Below are positions 41,502 to 48,936 of a DNA stretch of 64,000 nucleotides, piece by piece; position 1 is the first letter of the stretch, and every line of letters starts with the position of its first letter. The position numbers and the translations under genes are program-made. The DNA comes from Planctomycetia bacterium (GTDB lineage Bacteria > Planctomycetota > Planctomycetia > Pirellulales > JALHLM01): positions 1 through 64,000 of the forward strand of contig JAWXBP010000319.1 in the NCBI GenBank assembly GCA_034440135.1, written 5' to 3'. Under the pieces are notes generated by a model. It worked only from the letters and a program-made list of their open reading frames with translations, did not search any database and was not told the origin of the DNA.

Positions 41502-42716
41502 TTACCAACTCCGCGGCGTCACGCGCCCCTGCACTCGCCCCGGCAGGCCTTGGATGCGTAGGAAACCCTCCGCGTCCGTTTGGTTGTAGCTGCCGCCGCC
41601 TTCCATGCTGGCGATGCCTTCGTCGTAGAGGTTGTTCGGGCTTTGGCGGCTGGCGACGGAGATGTTCCCCTTGTAGAGGCCGAGGGTCACTTCGCCCGTG
41701 ACGGGCGTTTGCGCCTGGCGGATGAAGGCCAGCAGGGCGTCGAGTTTGGCGTGGTACCAGAAACCGTAGTAGACCATCTCGGCGACTTCCGGCGCCAGTC
41801 GATCGCGAAGGTGCATCAGGTCGCGGTCGACAGTGAGTTGTTCGATGTAGCGATGGGCGTCGTAGAGAATCGTCATTCCCGGCGCTTCGTACACGCCGCG
41901 GCTCTTCATGCCGACGAAGCGGTTTTCGACCATGTCGATCCGCCCAATGCCGTTCCGGCCGCCGATCTTGTTCAGTTCAAGCACCAGTTCGATCGGGTTG
42001 AGCTGCTTGCCGTTGACGCTCACCGGCACGCCGTGCTGAAAGCCGACCGTCAAGCGTTCCACGGCGTCGGGCGCTTGCCTGGGGGAAACCGTCATGCCGA
42101 AATCGACCAGGTCGACGCCGCAGACGGTCAGGTCCTCGAGTTGGCCGGCCTCGTAGCTGATGTGCAGGCAGTTCTCATCGGAGCTATACGGCTTGGCCGA
42201 CGATGCCTTGACCGGAATCTTCCGTTCCTCGCAAAAGGCGATCATCTCCTTACGTCCCGGGAACGCCGCCCGGAATTTTTCGATCCGCCAGGGGGCGATG
42301 ATCTTCACTGCCGGGTTGAGCACCTCGGCCGCTAACTGGAAGCGGCATTGGTCGTTGCCCTTGCCGGTGGCCCCGTGGGCGTAGGCGTCCGCGCCGACTT
42401 CCCGCGCGACCTGGAGACACACCTTGGAGATCAACGGCCGGGCGATCGACGTCCCGAGGAGATAGACCCCCTCGTACTTGGCCTGCCACTGGAGGACCGG
42501 AAACGCGAAGTCCCGGCATAGCTCCTCGCGCGCGTCGACGATCCGGGAGCTGGCCGCGCCGCATTGCTTGGCCTTGTTGAGGATCGCCTGACGGTCCTCG
42601 CACGGCTGGCCCAGGTCGACGTATACGGCGTGAACTTCGTAGCCCTCCTCCTGCAACCAACCGAGGATCACCGAGGTATCAAGGCCGCCGGAATAGGCCA
42701 AAACGCAACTGGGCAT
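41502..42716 (-). CDS. argG: ArgG, argininosuccinate synthase
   Basis: ArgG joins citrulline and aspartate with ATP in arginine synthesis. At 404 residues it is a normal-length type-I-like enzyme. The P-loop (CVLAYSGGLDTSVILGWLQE), the citrulline/aspartate regions (YEGVYLLGTSIARPLIS, HGATGKGNDQCRF) and GIGRIDMVENRFVGMKSRG are intact. The C-terminal NLYDEGIASMEGGGSYNQTD is family-like. It stands alone between two unrelated neighbours; argH and other arginine genes are not in view. Confidence 0.97.
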   Translation of the reverse strand: MPSCVLAYSGGLDTSVILGWLQEEGYEVHAVYVDLGQPCEDRQAILNKAKQCGAASSRIVDAREELCRDFAFPVLQWQAKYEGVYLLGTSIARPLISKVCLQVAREVGADAYAHGATGKGNDQCRFQLAAEVLNPAVKIIAPWRIEKFRAAFPGRKEMIAFCEERKIPVKASSAKPYSSDENCLHISYEAGQLEDLTVCGVDLVDFGMTVSPRQAPDAVERLTVGFQHGVPVSVNGKQLNPIELVLELNKIGGRNGIGRIDMVENRFVGMKSRGVYEAPGMTILYDAHRYIEQLTVDRDLMHLRDRLAPEVAEMVYYGFWYHAKLDALLAFIRQAQTPVTGEVTLGLYKGNISVASRQSPNNLYDEGIASMEGGGSYNQTDAEGFLRIQGLPGRVQGRVTPRSW

Positions 42717-42821
42717 GGGGGTGCTCGCGAACCGAAGACAGCGAAGAAACCGCCATTTTGCGGGGAACTCAGCCCGGGAACAAGGAGTGGCCGCGAGACC
42801 GCCAGGTTCGCTGCCGCCTGT

Positions 42822-43439
42822 TCAGACGCGCGACTTTTCGAGCCGCAGCAGGGCCACAGTCAATTGGACGGCGTTCGAGACTTCCATCTTCGCGAAGATT
42901 TGGGCCCGGTGGTATTCGACGGTCTTGGGACTGATGCCGAGTTTAGCCGCAATCGTCTTCGTCTCGAGTCCTTGGAAGATCAGATCGGCAACTTCGCGTT
43001 CCCGCGGCGACAGGAGCGAAAACCGTAGCGAGAGCTGCCGCAGTTCCTGGCAGCGCTGAAGCTGTTCCGCGTCCTTGCTGACGGCACTGGTGATCAATCG
43101 CTGGAGACTGGTTGCATCGCCGGGCTTTTCCAATACGAACATCGCGCCGGCGATCATCGCGTCGACCGTGGCCCGCACCGTGGGGTTCGCCGCCAGGGCG
43201 ATGACCGGCAACGGACAACTCGCTTGCCGGATTTCCTCGATCAGCTTGACGCCGGGGCGGTCCGGCAAGGTCAGCTCGCAGATGACGCAGGCCGGCCGAC
43301 TGACTTCCGTCTGCTCCAAGAAAGCCGCTGCCGTGCGATGGGCCAGGAACTTCGGCGGATGTGCGGTGAACAATCCGCGTATGACGTTGACCGAAAGCGG
43401 ATCGGGATCAACGATGTGAATTGTCGAAGTTCGTTGCAT
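42822..43439 (-). CDS. FixJ-type regulator with Asp-to-Glu receiver
   Basis: A 205-residue regulator. The N-terminal receiver (about 5-118) has the acidic pair (HIVDPDPL, Asp11 and Asp13) and Lys105 (FVLEKP). The phospho-acceptor Asp is replaced by Glu55 (CVICELTLPDRPG), a change that often mimics the phosphorylated state. The C-terminal LuxR HTH is intact (LSPREREVADLIFQGLETKT, IAAKLGISPKTVEYHRAQIF). The ATG at 43439 has GGGAGCGGGA upstream and is preferred over a GTG at 43451. It is followed on the same strand, upstream in transcription, by another receiver-like gene. Confidence 0.87.
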   Translation of the reverse strand: MQRTSTIHIVDPDPLSVNVIRGLFTAHPPKFLAHRTAAAFLEQTEVSRPACVICELTLPDRPGVKLIEEIRQASCPLPVIALAANPTVRATVDAMIAGAMFVLEKPGDATSLQRLITSAVSKDAEQLQRCQELRQLSLRFSLLSPREREVADLIFQGLETKTIAAKLGISPKTVEYHRAQIFAKMEVSNAVQLTVALLRLEKSRV

Positions 43440-43458
43440 TCCCGCTCCCACCGCGGCT

Positions 43459-43989
43459 CTAGAAACTGGCTGTCGAAGCGGCAGAAGTCACCGTCGGTTC
43501 GGGACGCAGCGAAAATGTCGGGGCAGCGTTCCGCAGCGTTTCGACAGGTTCGCAGGAAAGCGGGAGGGGTTGCCGCAGATACTTTTTCCAGTGCTCGAGC
43601 CAGTCAAAAGCGCTCTCAATCGCCGCCACGAGGGCGGACGCATCCGGCCATGGTTTGACCACCAGACGATGTACGCCGTGCAGTCTGGCCAGCCCGGCCG
43701 CGGTCAGTCGCGCGGGATGCTCGCTATCCACCAGGGCAATCACGGGAACGCCAGCGTCATGCCGCGACAGTTCCTCCATGAATTTGGCAGCCTCGGGCTC
43801 TTCGACCTGGTCGATGACAAGCACGCACTCGCAGCGCCAGCTCGGAACTGAATCCTGGCAACGGCCCGCAGGCAGCGAGAATTGTTGCACTCGATACGAC
43901 GGCTCAGGAAAGGAGCGCAGCAGCGCATTCCAAGTTTCCTGATCGCGACCGATGTACTGTATGATTCTAGTGGCAGCGTCAAGACGCAT
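43459..43989 (-). CDS. Receiver-like protein without output domain
   Basis: A 176-residue protein with a CheY-like pattern: IIQYIGRDQETWNALLRSFP at the start, CVLVIDQVEEPEAAKFMEEL at the position of the phospho-acceptor strand, GVPVIALVDSEHPARLTAAG, and HRLVVKPWPDASALVAAIES (Lys-Pro). The acidic pocket at the first strand appears reduced. The C-terminal 40 residues are Pro/Thr/Ser-rich and probably disordered. It lies 20 bases upstream of the Glu-receiver regulator, so the two likely work together. Confidence 0.75.
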   Translation of the reverse strand: MRLDAATRIIQYIGRDQETWNALLRSFPEPSYRVQQFSLPAGRCQDSVPSWRCECVLVIDQVEEPEAAKFMEELSRHDAGVPVIALVDSEHPARLTAAGLARLHGVHRLVVKPWPDASALVAAIESAFDWLEHWKKYLRQPLPLSCEPVETLRNAAPTFSLRPEPTVTSAASTASF

Positions 43990-44351
43990 CGCCGTGGAAC
44001 TCCAGGGGGGCAGAACTGGACCACCAAGGTGGCGTATAACTAATAGCTCAGTTTGGTGTTAGGAACACCTAGGAAATACCGGGGCACAAGGACTCATGCC
44101 CCTTGACAGCGCCGCGAAAACGGCGGTCTATGCCCACGAATAACGCGGGCCGCGACGACGTGATTCGCTTAGCGGCCAAGCAAACCCGCTTCCGATCATT
44201 TTGTACCGACAAGATGCATTATTATCAATTGTGCGGTCTGGCTCATGGCCCACACCCTCCCTTCGGGGACGCCCCAACCCCTCCGAATTCCGCTGGCGTT
44301 CGTTAGCGGGTACAACGCCAACCATCTCGACCCTCCTATCTTAGATTCGCC
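43990..44351. other. Gene-free stretch before the NAD fusion gene
   Basis: No gene was recognised in these 362 bases. A stem GGGGCA ... TGCCCC (about 44081-44103) and a TTGACA (44103-44108) with an 18-base spacer to TCTATG (44127-44132) are present. The latter is a weak promoter candidate for the fusion gene. A 67-codon open frame at 44103-44306 has no coding character. Confidence 0.35.
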
Positions 44352-45719
44352 ATGAGCCAGCAAATCGCCTTGTTCGCCGGGAGCTTCAACCCGCCCGGAG
44401 CGCATCACCGTCGGATCGCCGCACGGCTGGCGGAAACATTCGACGAGGTCGTCGTGATTCCCTCGGGACCGCGCGCCGGCGAGCCCGTGGCGAACGACGT
44501 GCTGCCGATCTACCTGGCAGCGATGGCGGACGTCAATTTTCGCCACCTGGATCGGGTGCGCGTCGAGCTGTCGGATCTGGAAGCCGGACAGTTCACGCCG
44601 CTGTATCGCCTCGCCGAACAATTCGCTCCAGCGGCGGAGGCCTGGATTGTCGTGGGCGCCAACCTGATTGCGGGCGGCGCGGCGGGCCAATCAGTCATTC
44701 AGAATTCCTGGGAACACGGCGACCAGCTTTGGCGCGACGGCAGATTCGTGGTCGTCGCCGGTGGCGAACAGCCACTTTCGCCAGCCGATCTCCCGCCGCA
44801 CCATCGCGTCATCAACGCCGAAGAAATCCGCTCGAGCACCGCCGTCCGTAGCCATTTGTTCAACAGCCGCCCCGTGGCGGATCTCTTGCTGCCCGAAGTG
44901 GCGGACTACATTGCCCGACATGGGCTTTACCGCGGCGTCCCGCCCACGCGACGCTCGCGATTGCATGTGCAAGGCACGCGGCTCAAGGTCGTCAGCGATC
45001 CGCGCAATGAAGAAGCCCAGCGCATCGCGCAGAGCTTTCCGGATTCCCACGACGATCCGGAATTAATTGTCGTCATTGGCGGGGACGGTACGATGCTGCG
45101 GGCGATCCGCGAGCACTGGCGGCTGCGCGTGCCTTTCTATGGCATCAACGCGGGGCACTTGGGATTCCTGCTCAACGACGTGCCCGCCGCCTCGCTGGCG
45201 GACGAAGAGTTCCTGTTGGAGCATGTCCCTTTGCTGCGCGTCGAGATGGAAATGAAGGATGGTACTCGGGAATCCGCGTTGGCCTTCAACGACGTCTGGG
45301 TCGAACGTGCGACAGGTCAAACCGCCTGGATTGAAGTGCGCGTGAACGGCGAACAGCGCTTGGCGCGCCTCGTGGCCGACGGTGCGCTCGTGGCCACAGC
45401 CGCCGGCAGCACTTCGTACGCCCGTGCGATGGGCGCCACGCCGCTGCCGCTCGGCACATCGGCTCTGCTACTGGTGGGCTCGAACGTGTTGTCGCCGGAC
45501 GGTTGGCGGCCCGTGGTGTTGCCGCTGGAATCGGTGATCGAACTGCGCTCCGTCGATCCGGAAAAACGCCCGCTCCACGGCTTCGTCGACGGCTACGCCC
45601 ACGGTCTGGTGCGCTGGATGAGCGCCCGCATGAGCAACATCGCCGCCGCGGAACTGGCGTTCTCACCAGGCCACGATCCGGTGGCGAAACTGAGCAAGAT
45701 TCAATTCCCGGCACGTTAA
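44352..45719 (+). CDS. NadD-NAD kinase fusion protein
   Basis: A 455-residue protein joining two enzymes of the NAD(P) pathway. Residues 1-195 resemble NadD (nicotinate-nucleotide adenylyltransferase): LFAGSFNPPGAHHRRIAARL, VVGANLIAGG, and the C-terminal SST motif AEEIRSSTAVRSHLFNSRPV. The usual GxFxPxHxGH loop is altered, with Gly16 in place of the first His and His19 kept, so activity is uncertain. Residues about 200-455 are NAD kinase (PpnK): VVIGGDGTMLRA (GGDGT 243-247), INAGHLGFLLND, AFNDVWVERATGQ and ADGALVATAAGSTSYARAMG. The enzyme would complete NAD synthesis and convert NAD to NADP. ATG at 44352. Confidence 0.88.
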   Translation: MSQQIALFAGSFNPPGAHHRRIAARLAETFDEVVVIPSGPRAGEPVANDVLPIYLAAMADVNFRHLDRVRVELSDLEAGQFTPLYRLAEQFAPAAEAWIVVGANLIAGGAAGQSVIQNSWEHGDQLWRDGRFVVVAGGEQPLSPADLPPHHRVINAEEIRSSTAVRSHLFNSRPVADLLLPEVADYIARHGLYRGVPPTRRSRLHVQGTRLKVVSDPRNEEAQRIAQSFPDSHDDPELIVVIGGDGTMLRAIREHWRLRVPFYGINAGHLGFLLNDVPAASLADEEFLLEHVPLLRVEMEMKDGTRESALAFNDVWVERATGQTAWIEVRVNGEQRLARLVADGALVATAAGSTSYARAMGATPLPLGTSALLLVGSNVLSPDGWRPVVLPLESVIELRSVDPEKRPLHGFVDGYAHGLVRWMSARMSNIAAAELAFSPGHDPVAKLSKIQFPAR

Positions 45720-45725
45720 CCCACT

Positions 45726-45757
45726 TTGAACCGCGCAGGCGCGGAGACGCGGAGGGA
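45726..45757. repeat. GAACCGCG tract after the NAD fusion gene
   Basis: TTGAACCGCGCAGGCGCGGA followed by GACGCGGAGG starts 7 bases beyond the stop. It is related to the tracts at 28366 and 55285 (GAACC or TTTAACC followed by GGAGNCG units). Confidence 0.65.
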
Positions 45758-45803
45758 AGCTGACGGGAATGACGAATGACGGCGCGCATTGCCGGGCAGC
45801 GTC

Positions 45804-45996
45804 GTAGGGCGGGCCGCGTAAGCGTTAAGTCACTGCGTCTTGAATGGCGAAGCACTCACACAAAGCCGTGCCGACAGCGATCGGCAAGGCCCGCCACTGT
45901 TGAACGGCGGGCCTTACGTTTGCGAATTGCCAACCGCTCAATTCGATCCATGCTTTGCGATCAATGCGCCGAACGTGATGCGCGGCCCGCCCTACG
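45804..45996. repeat. 193-bp element with GTAGGGCGGGCCGCG ends
   Basis: GTAGGGCGGGCCGCG (45804-45818) is repeated inversely as CGCGGCCCGCCCTAC (45982-45996). In the centre, AAGGCCCGCC (45886-45895) pairs with GGCGGGCCTT (45906-45915) across a 10-base loop. The plan and length match 16750-16945. No gene lies in this gap of 321 bases between the NAD fusion gene and flgE. Confidence 0.87.
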
Positions 45997-46040
45997 CCAA
46001 CCATTCGTCATTCAGTCATTCGGATTTCGTCATTTGCCGC

Positions 46041-48452
46041 CTACCGCCTCAGGTTCAGCAATTCGTCCAGCAACTGCTGGGCGGCGGTGATTACGCGGGT
46101 GTTGCCGCGGTATTGGGTGGAAGCCAAGATCAGGTCGATCAAGTTGGCGCCGATGTCGGTGTTGGAGAGTTCCACGGCGCCGGCGACGATGCTGCCGATG
46201 CCTTGCCCCCCGGGGTCGCCTTCGATCGCCAGGCCGGAGTTCACTCCGGACGCGAAGAGGTTCTCGCCTTTTTGCTCCAAGCCGGCGGGGTTCGAGAACC
46301 GGGCCAGGCGAATCTGGCCCAGGTCGCGCGTGACGCCGTTCGAGAACACGCCGCGAATCGTACCGTCTTCGCCGATGATGAAGCTGCTCAGCGTACCGGC
46401 CGCGGAACCGTCCTGCCGCGAGGCTGCCAGCGTGCTATTCTCTTGGGCCAGGCCGGACAACTGACTAAAGTCCAAGTCGAACTCCAACGGCGAAACGCTG
46501 GAAACACTGCTGCGCGCGATCGAAACCGTTTCTTCACTGACGGAGATCACTTTGCCTTCGCCGTCAAAGGAAATCAATCCAGTGCCGACGCCGATCTGCG
46601 CGCCGCTTTGGGGATCGTTGTCGCCGGAGTCGGCGAACCAGCGATACGTCGTACTGGTGGAGTCGCGGCTTTCCAGCACGGAGGTCACGCGCACATTGAG
46701 CGGGATGCCCAACGAATCGTAGACGCGGAAGTCGGCCACCGCGCTCTGACCCAGCGCGTCCTGAATCTTGCCGAACGGTAGATTCACGTTGGTCGTGCCC
46801 GTCGACGTGGTAAATTGCAAGCCGGACAGGCCGACGTCGATGGCGTTATCTACGCCGTTGTTGCCGACCATGCGGATGCGGCCATCGGCCGTGACGCTGC
46901 CGCCCGCGGCGCCGAAGTTCGCGTCGCCGGGAATCGGGTTCACGGGATCAAACGAGGCGTCCTGAACGCCCATCGCCTGTTCCATAAAGTTGATCAGGTC
47001 AAGCACCGTCGTCGCGCCGGTGACTTCGAAATCCTTGGTCGCCAACTCGCGTCCGCCCTTCGAACCGGTGAACGACAAAGTTCCGGTTTGAAAGGTATTT
47101 GCGTACGTCGATCCGTTGCGGCCCAAGACGTTCACCAGCAGCGTATTGGCGCTGATTTTGGGTCCGTCGAGGTCGATTTCCGGCAACGCGGCGAGCGTCA
47201 CGTCACTCATGTAGTCGGTATAAGAAGCGACGGTGCCGCTCAACGGAATGGTCGTCACGCGATGGAACTCGGTGGAGTCCGTCGCCAGGTTGCGGTAGAT
47301 GCGGCGATGCGTCCAGTTGCCGCTGGTGTCGTTGGGAATGTCGTCCAACTGAATGCGCCCGCCGACGACGTTGAAGGGCGCCACCAGCGGCGCGGGCCGG
47401 CTCTCGCGACCGCTGAATTGATCGAAGAACGTCACGTAGTAGCTGTAGTTGCCGGTCAGCGTATCGGTGTTGTGCAACGTCGCGTTCGCGGCCGCCGGTG
47501 TGATCGAGCCGTCGTCCGTGAACGTGGTGACGGCGGAACCGACTTCCGACAGATACTGAAATGTCGTACCGCCGTCCGTCGAACGGTAAATCCGCTTGAA
47601 GTCAAAACGGCTGTTGGGATCGTTCGGAATGCCCGTGAGGTCCACCGCGTCGTTGGCCCCGGCCAGCGTGATCGAGACGTTGGACGACTCCAAGCTTTCC
47701 GTGCCGAGATTGGCGATCGTGTCGTCGGCAAACACGACACGATAGATGTACGTGCCGTTGGCCAATGTTCCCGTCGTGTTCGGCGCCGCGGCAGTCGTGC
47801 CGGTGGGAATCGCGGCCGCATTCGTCGTCGTGGCGGCAGCCGGCGCCGTGAACTGCGCGTCGCCGAGAATGCCGGTTTGAATGACCTGGGATTGCGTGGC
47901 GATATCGCCGGTCGGCGTCAGCGCGCCTTCGAAGAAGACGTGCTGCGTGGCTTGCGCGACGGCCGAAGCCCCGAGCGGAATCGTCAGCGGCTGCAGTGAC
48001 GTTTCCAGAATCTGAAAATTGTCGTCGACGCCGAAGCCCAGCAAGCGATTGCCGTTAATATTAACCAGCTCGTTCTGCGAGTTGGTCTTAAAGATGCCGT
48101 TCCGGCTATACAGGGTTTCGCCCTGCGTGCCTTGCACCATGAAAAAGCCGTCGCCCTGGATCGCCAGATCGGACGGATTGGCGCTGATTTCGATCGTGCC
48201 CTGCGTGAAGTCGGGCGTGATTTCCGCGACTTGCACGCCGAGGCCGACTTGGCGCGGATTGGTACCGCCGTTCGTCGAGGTCGGCGAAGAACCGAGGCCC
48301 TGCGTCTGCAAGAACTGCGTCGCAAAGATCGCCGTCGAGGCCTTGAAGCCCACGGTGTTCGAGTTGGCGACGTTGTTACCCACCACGTCGATCGTGGTTT
48401 CGGCCGCGGTCAGACCAGTCAGCGCGGTACTTAGTGCGGATGCCAGACCCAT
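46041..48452 (-). CDS. flgE: FlgE, flagellar hook protein, enlarged
   Basis: An 803-residue hook protein, about twice the size of typical FlgE (about 400). The N-terminal D0/D1 signature is TTIDVVGNNVANSNTVGFKA, and the C-terminal end is VELSNTDIGANLIDLILAST (QYRGNTRVITAAQQ). Between about residues 225 and 415 two related beta-rich units are inserted, containing TYIYRVVFADDT ... IPNDPNSRFDFKRIYRSTDG and YSYYVTFFDQFSGRESRP ... IPNDTSGNWTHRRIYRN. They look like fibronectin-III-type domains. The hook surface is therefore decorated. It is the last gene of the minus-strand flagellar cluster. Confidence 0.95.
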   Translation of the reverse strand: MGLASALSTALTGLTAAETTIDVVGNNVANSNTVGFKASTAIFATQFLQTQGLGSSPTSTNGGTNPRQVGLGVQVAEITPDFTQGTIEISANPSDLAIQGDGFFMVQGTQGETLYSRNGIFKTNSQNELVNINGNRLLGFGVDDNFQILETSLQPLTIPLGASAVAQATQHVFFEGALTPTGDIATQSQVIQTGILGDAQFTAPAAATTTNAAAIPTGTTAAAPNTTGTLANGTYIYRVVFADDTIANLGTESLESSNVSITLAGANDAVDLTGIPNDPNSRFDFKRIYRSTDGGTTFQYLSEVGSAVTTFTDDGSITPAAANATLHNTDTLTGNYSYYVTFFDQFSGRESRPAPLVAPFNVVGGRIQLDDIPNDTSGNWTHRRIYRNLATDSTEFHRVTTIPLSGTVASYTDYMSDVTLAALPEIDLDGPKISANTLLVNVLGRNGSTYANTFQTGTLSFTGSKGGRELATKDFEVTGATTVLDLINFMEQAMGVQDASFDPVNPIPGDANFGAAGGSVTADGRIRMVGNNGVDNAIDVGLSGLQFTTSTGTTNVNLPFGKIQDALGQSAVADFRVYDSLGIPLNVRVTSVLESRDSTSTTYRWFADSGDNDPQSGAQIGVGTGLISFDGEGKVISVSEETVSIARSSVSSVSPLEFDLDFSQLSGLAQENSTLAASRQDGSAAGTLSSFIIGEDGTIRGVFSNGVTRDLGQIRLARFSNPAGLEQKGENLFASGVNSGLAIEGDPGGQGIGSIVAGAVELSNTDIGANLIDLILASTQYRGNTRVITAAQQLLDELLNLRR

Positions 48453-48517
48453 GACGGGGTTCCTTCGCGATCAGGTAGATGCAAACAGAGGGTTGCGGGG
48501 CTATTCGGAACTTCTAC

Positions 48518-48922
48518 TTACGGCAAGATCTCGCCGACGTTCTTCAGCGACACGGTCTTCGCGCCAACGTGCAACGCCGGTACGCCGTCCGTGACTGTGA
48601 CGCGGTCGACTTTGCCGGTCACCTTTTTCGCGTCGATGTCGAGACCCGTGATCGTTTTTCCGATCATGCTGCTGGCGCTCGAAAGATTCTGGCCCATCAG
48701 CACGGCGTCGAGCGTCGTGGTCAATCGACTCGACGCGTCGATCTGACGAATCTGGCCGATCTGCTCGATCATTTGCGCATTGTCCATCGGATTCATCGGA
48801 TCCTGATTCTGCAGTTCGGCGATCATCAGATCGAGAAACTGCGAGGTGTTCAGGTCCTCCAGCGCATTGCTAGCCCCGGCGCCAGTGGGATTCCGCTTGG
48901 TGGAATTGATCGTGTCGATCAT
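48518..48922 (-). CDS. flgD: FlgD, hook cap assembly protein
   Basis: A 134-residue FlgD with the conserved N-terminal stretch LEDLNTSQFLDLMIAELQNQ (DPMNPMDNAQMIEQIGQI) that directs assembly, and a short C-terminal Tudor/Fn-like part (VTGKVDRVTVTDGVPALHVG). It is shorter than the 200-plus residues of enteric FlgD, as in several other phyla. It lies 14 bases downstream of fliK on the same strand. Confidence 0.93.
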   Translation of the reverse strand: MIDTINSTKRNPTGAGASNALEDLNTSQFLDLMIAELQNQDPMNPMDNAQMIEQIGQIRQIDASSRLTTTLDAVLMGQNLSSASSMIGKTITGLDIDAKKVTGKVDRVTVTDGVPALHVGAKTVSLKNVGEILP

Positions 48923-48936
48923 GTTTCGGTTCTCGT

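Noticed and set aside
44103-44306. Possible 67-residue gene before the NAD fusion gene
   Set aside because: No family pattern; lies in a region with promoter-like sequence and was not supported.
46815-47999. Plus-strand frame opposite flgE
   Set aside because: Shadow of flgE, Arg/Ala-rich translation without start signals.
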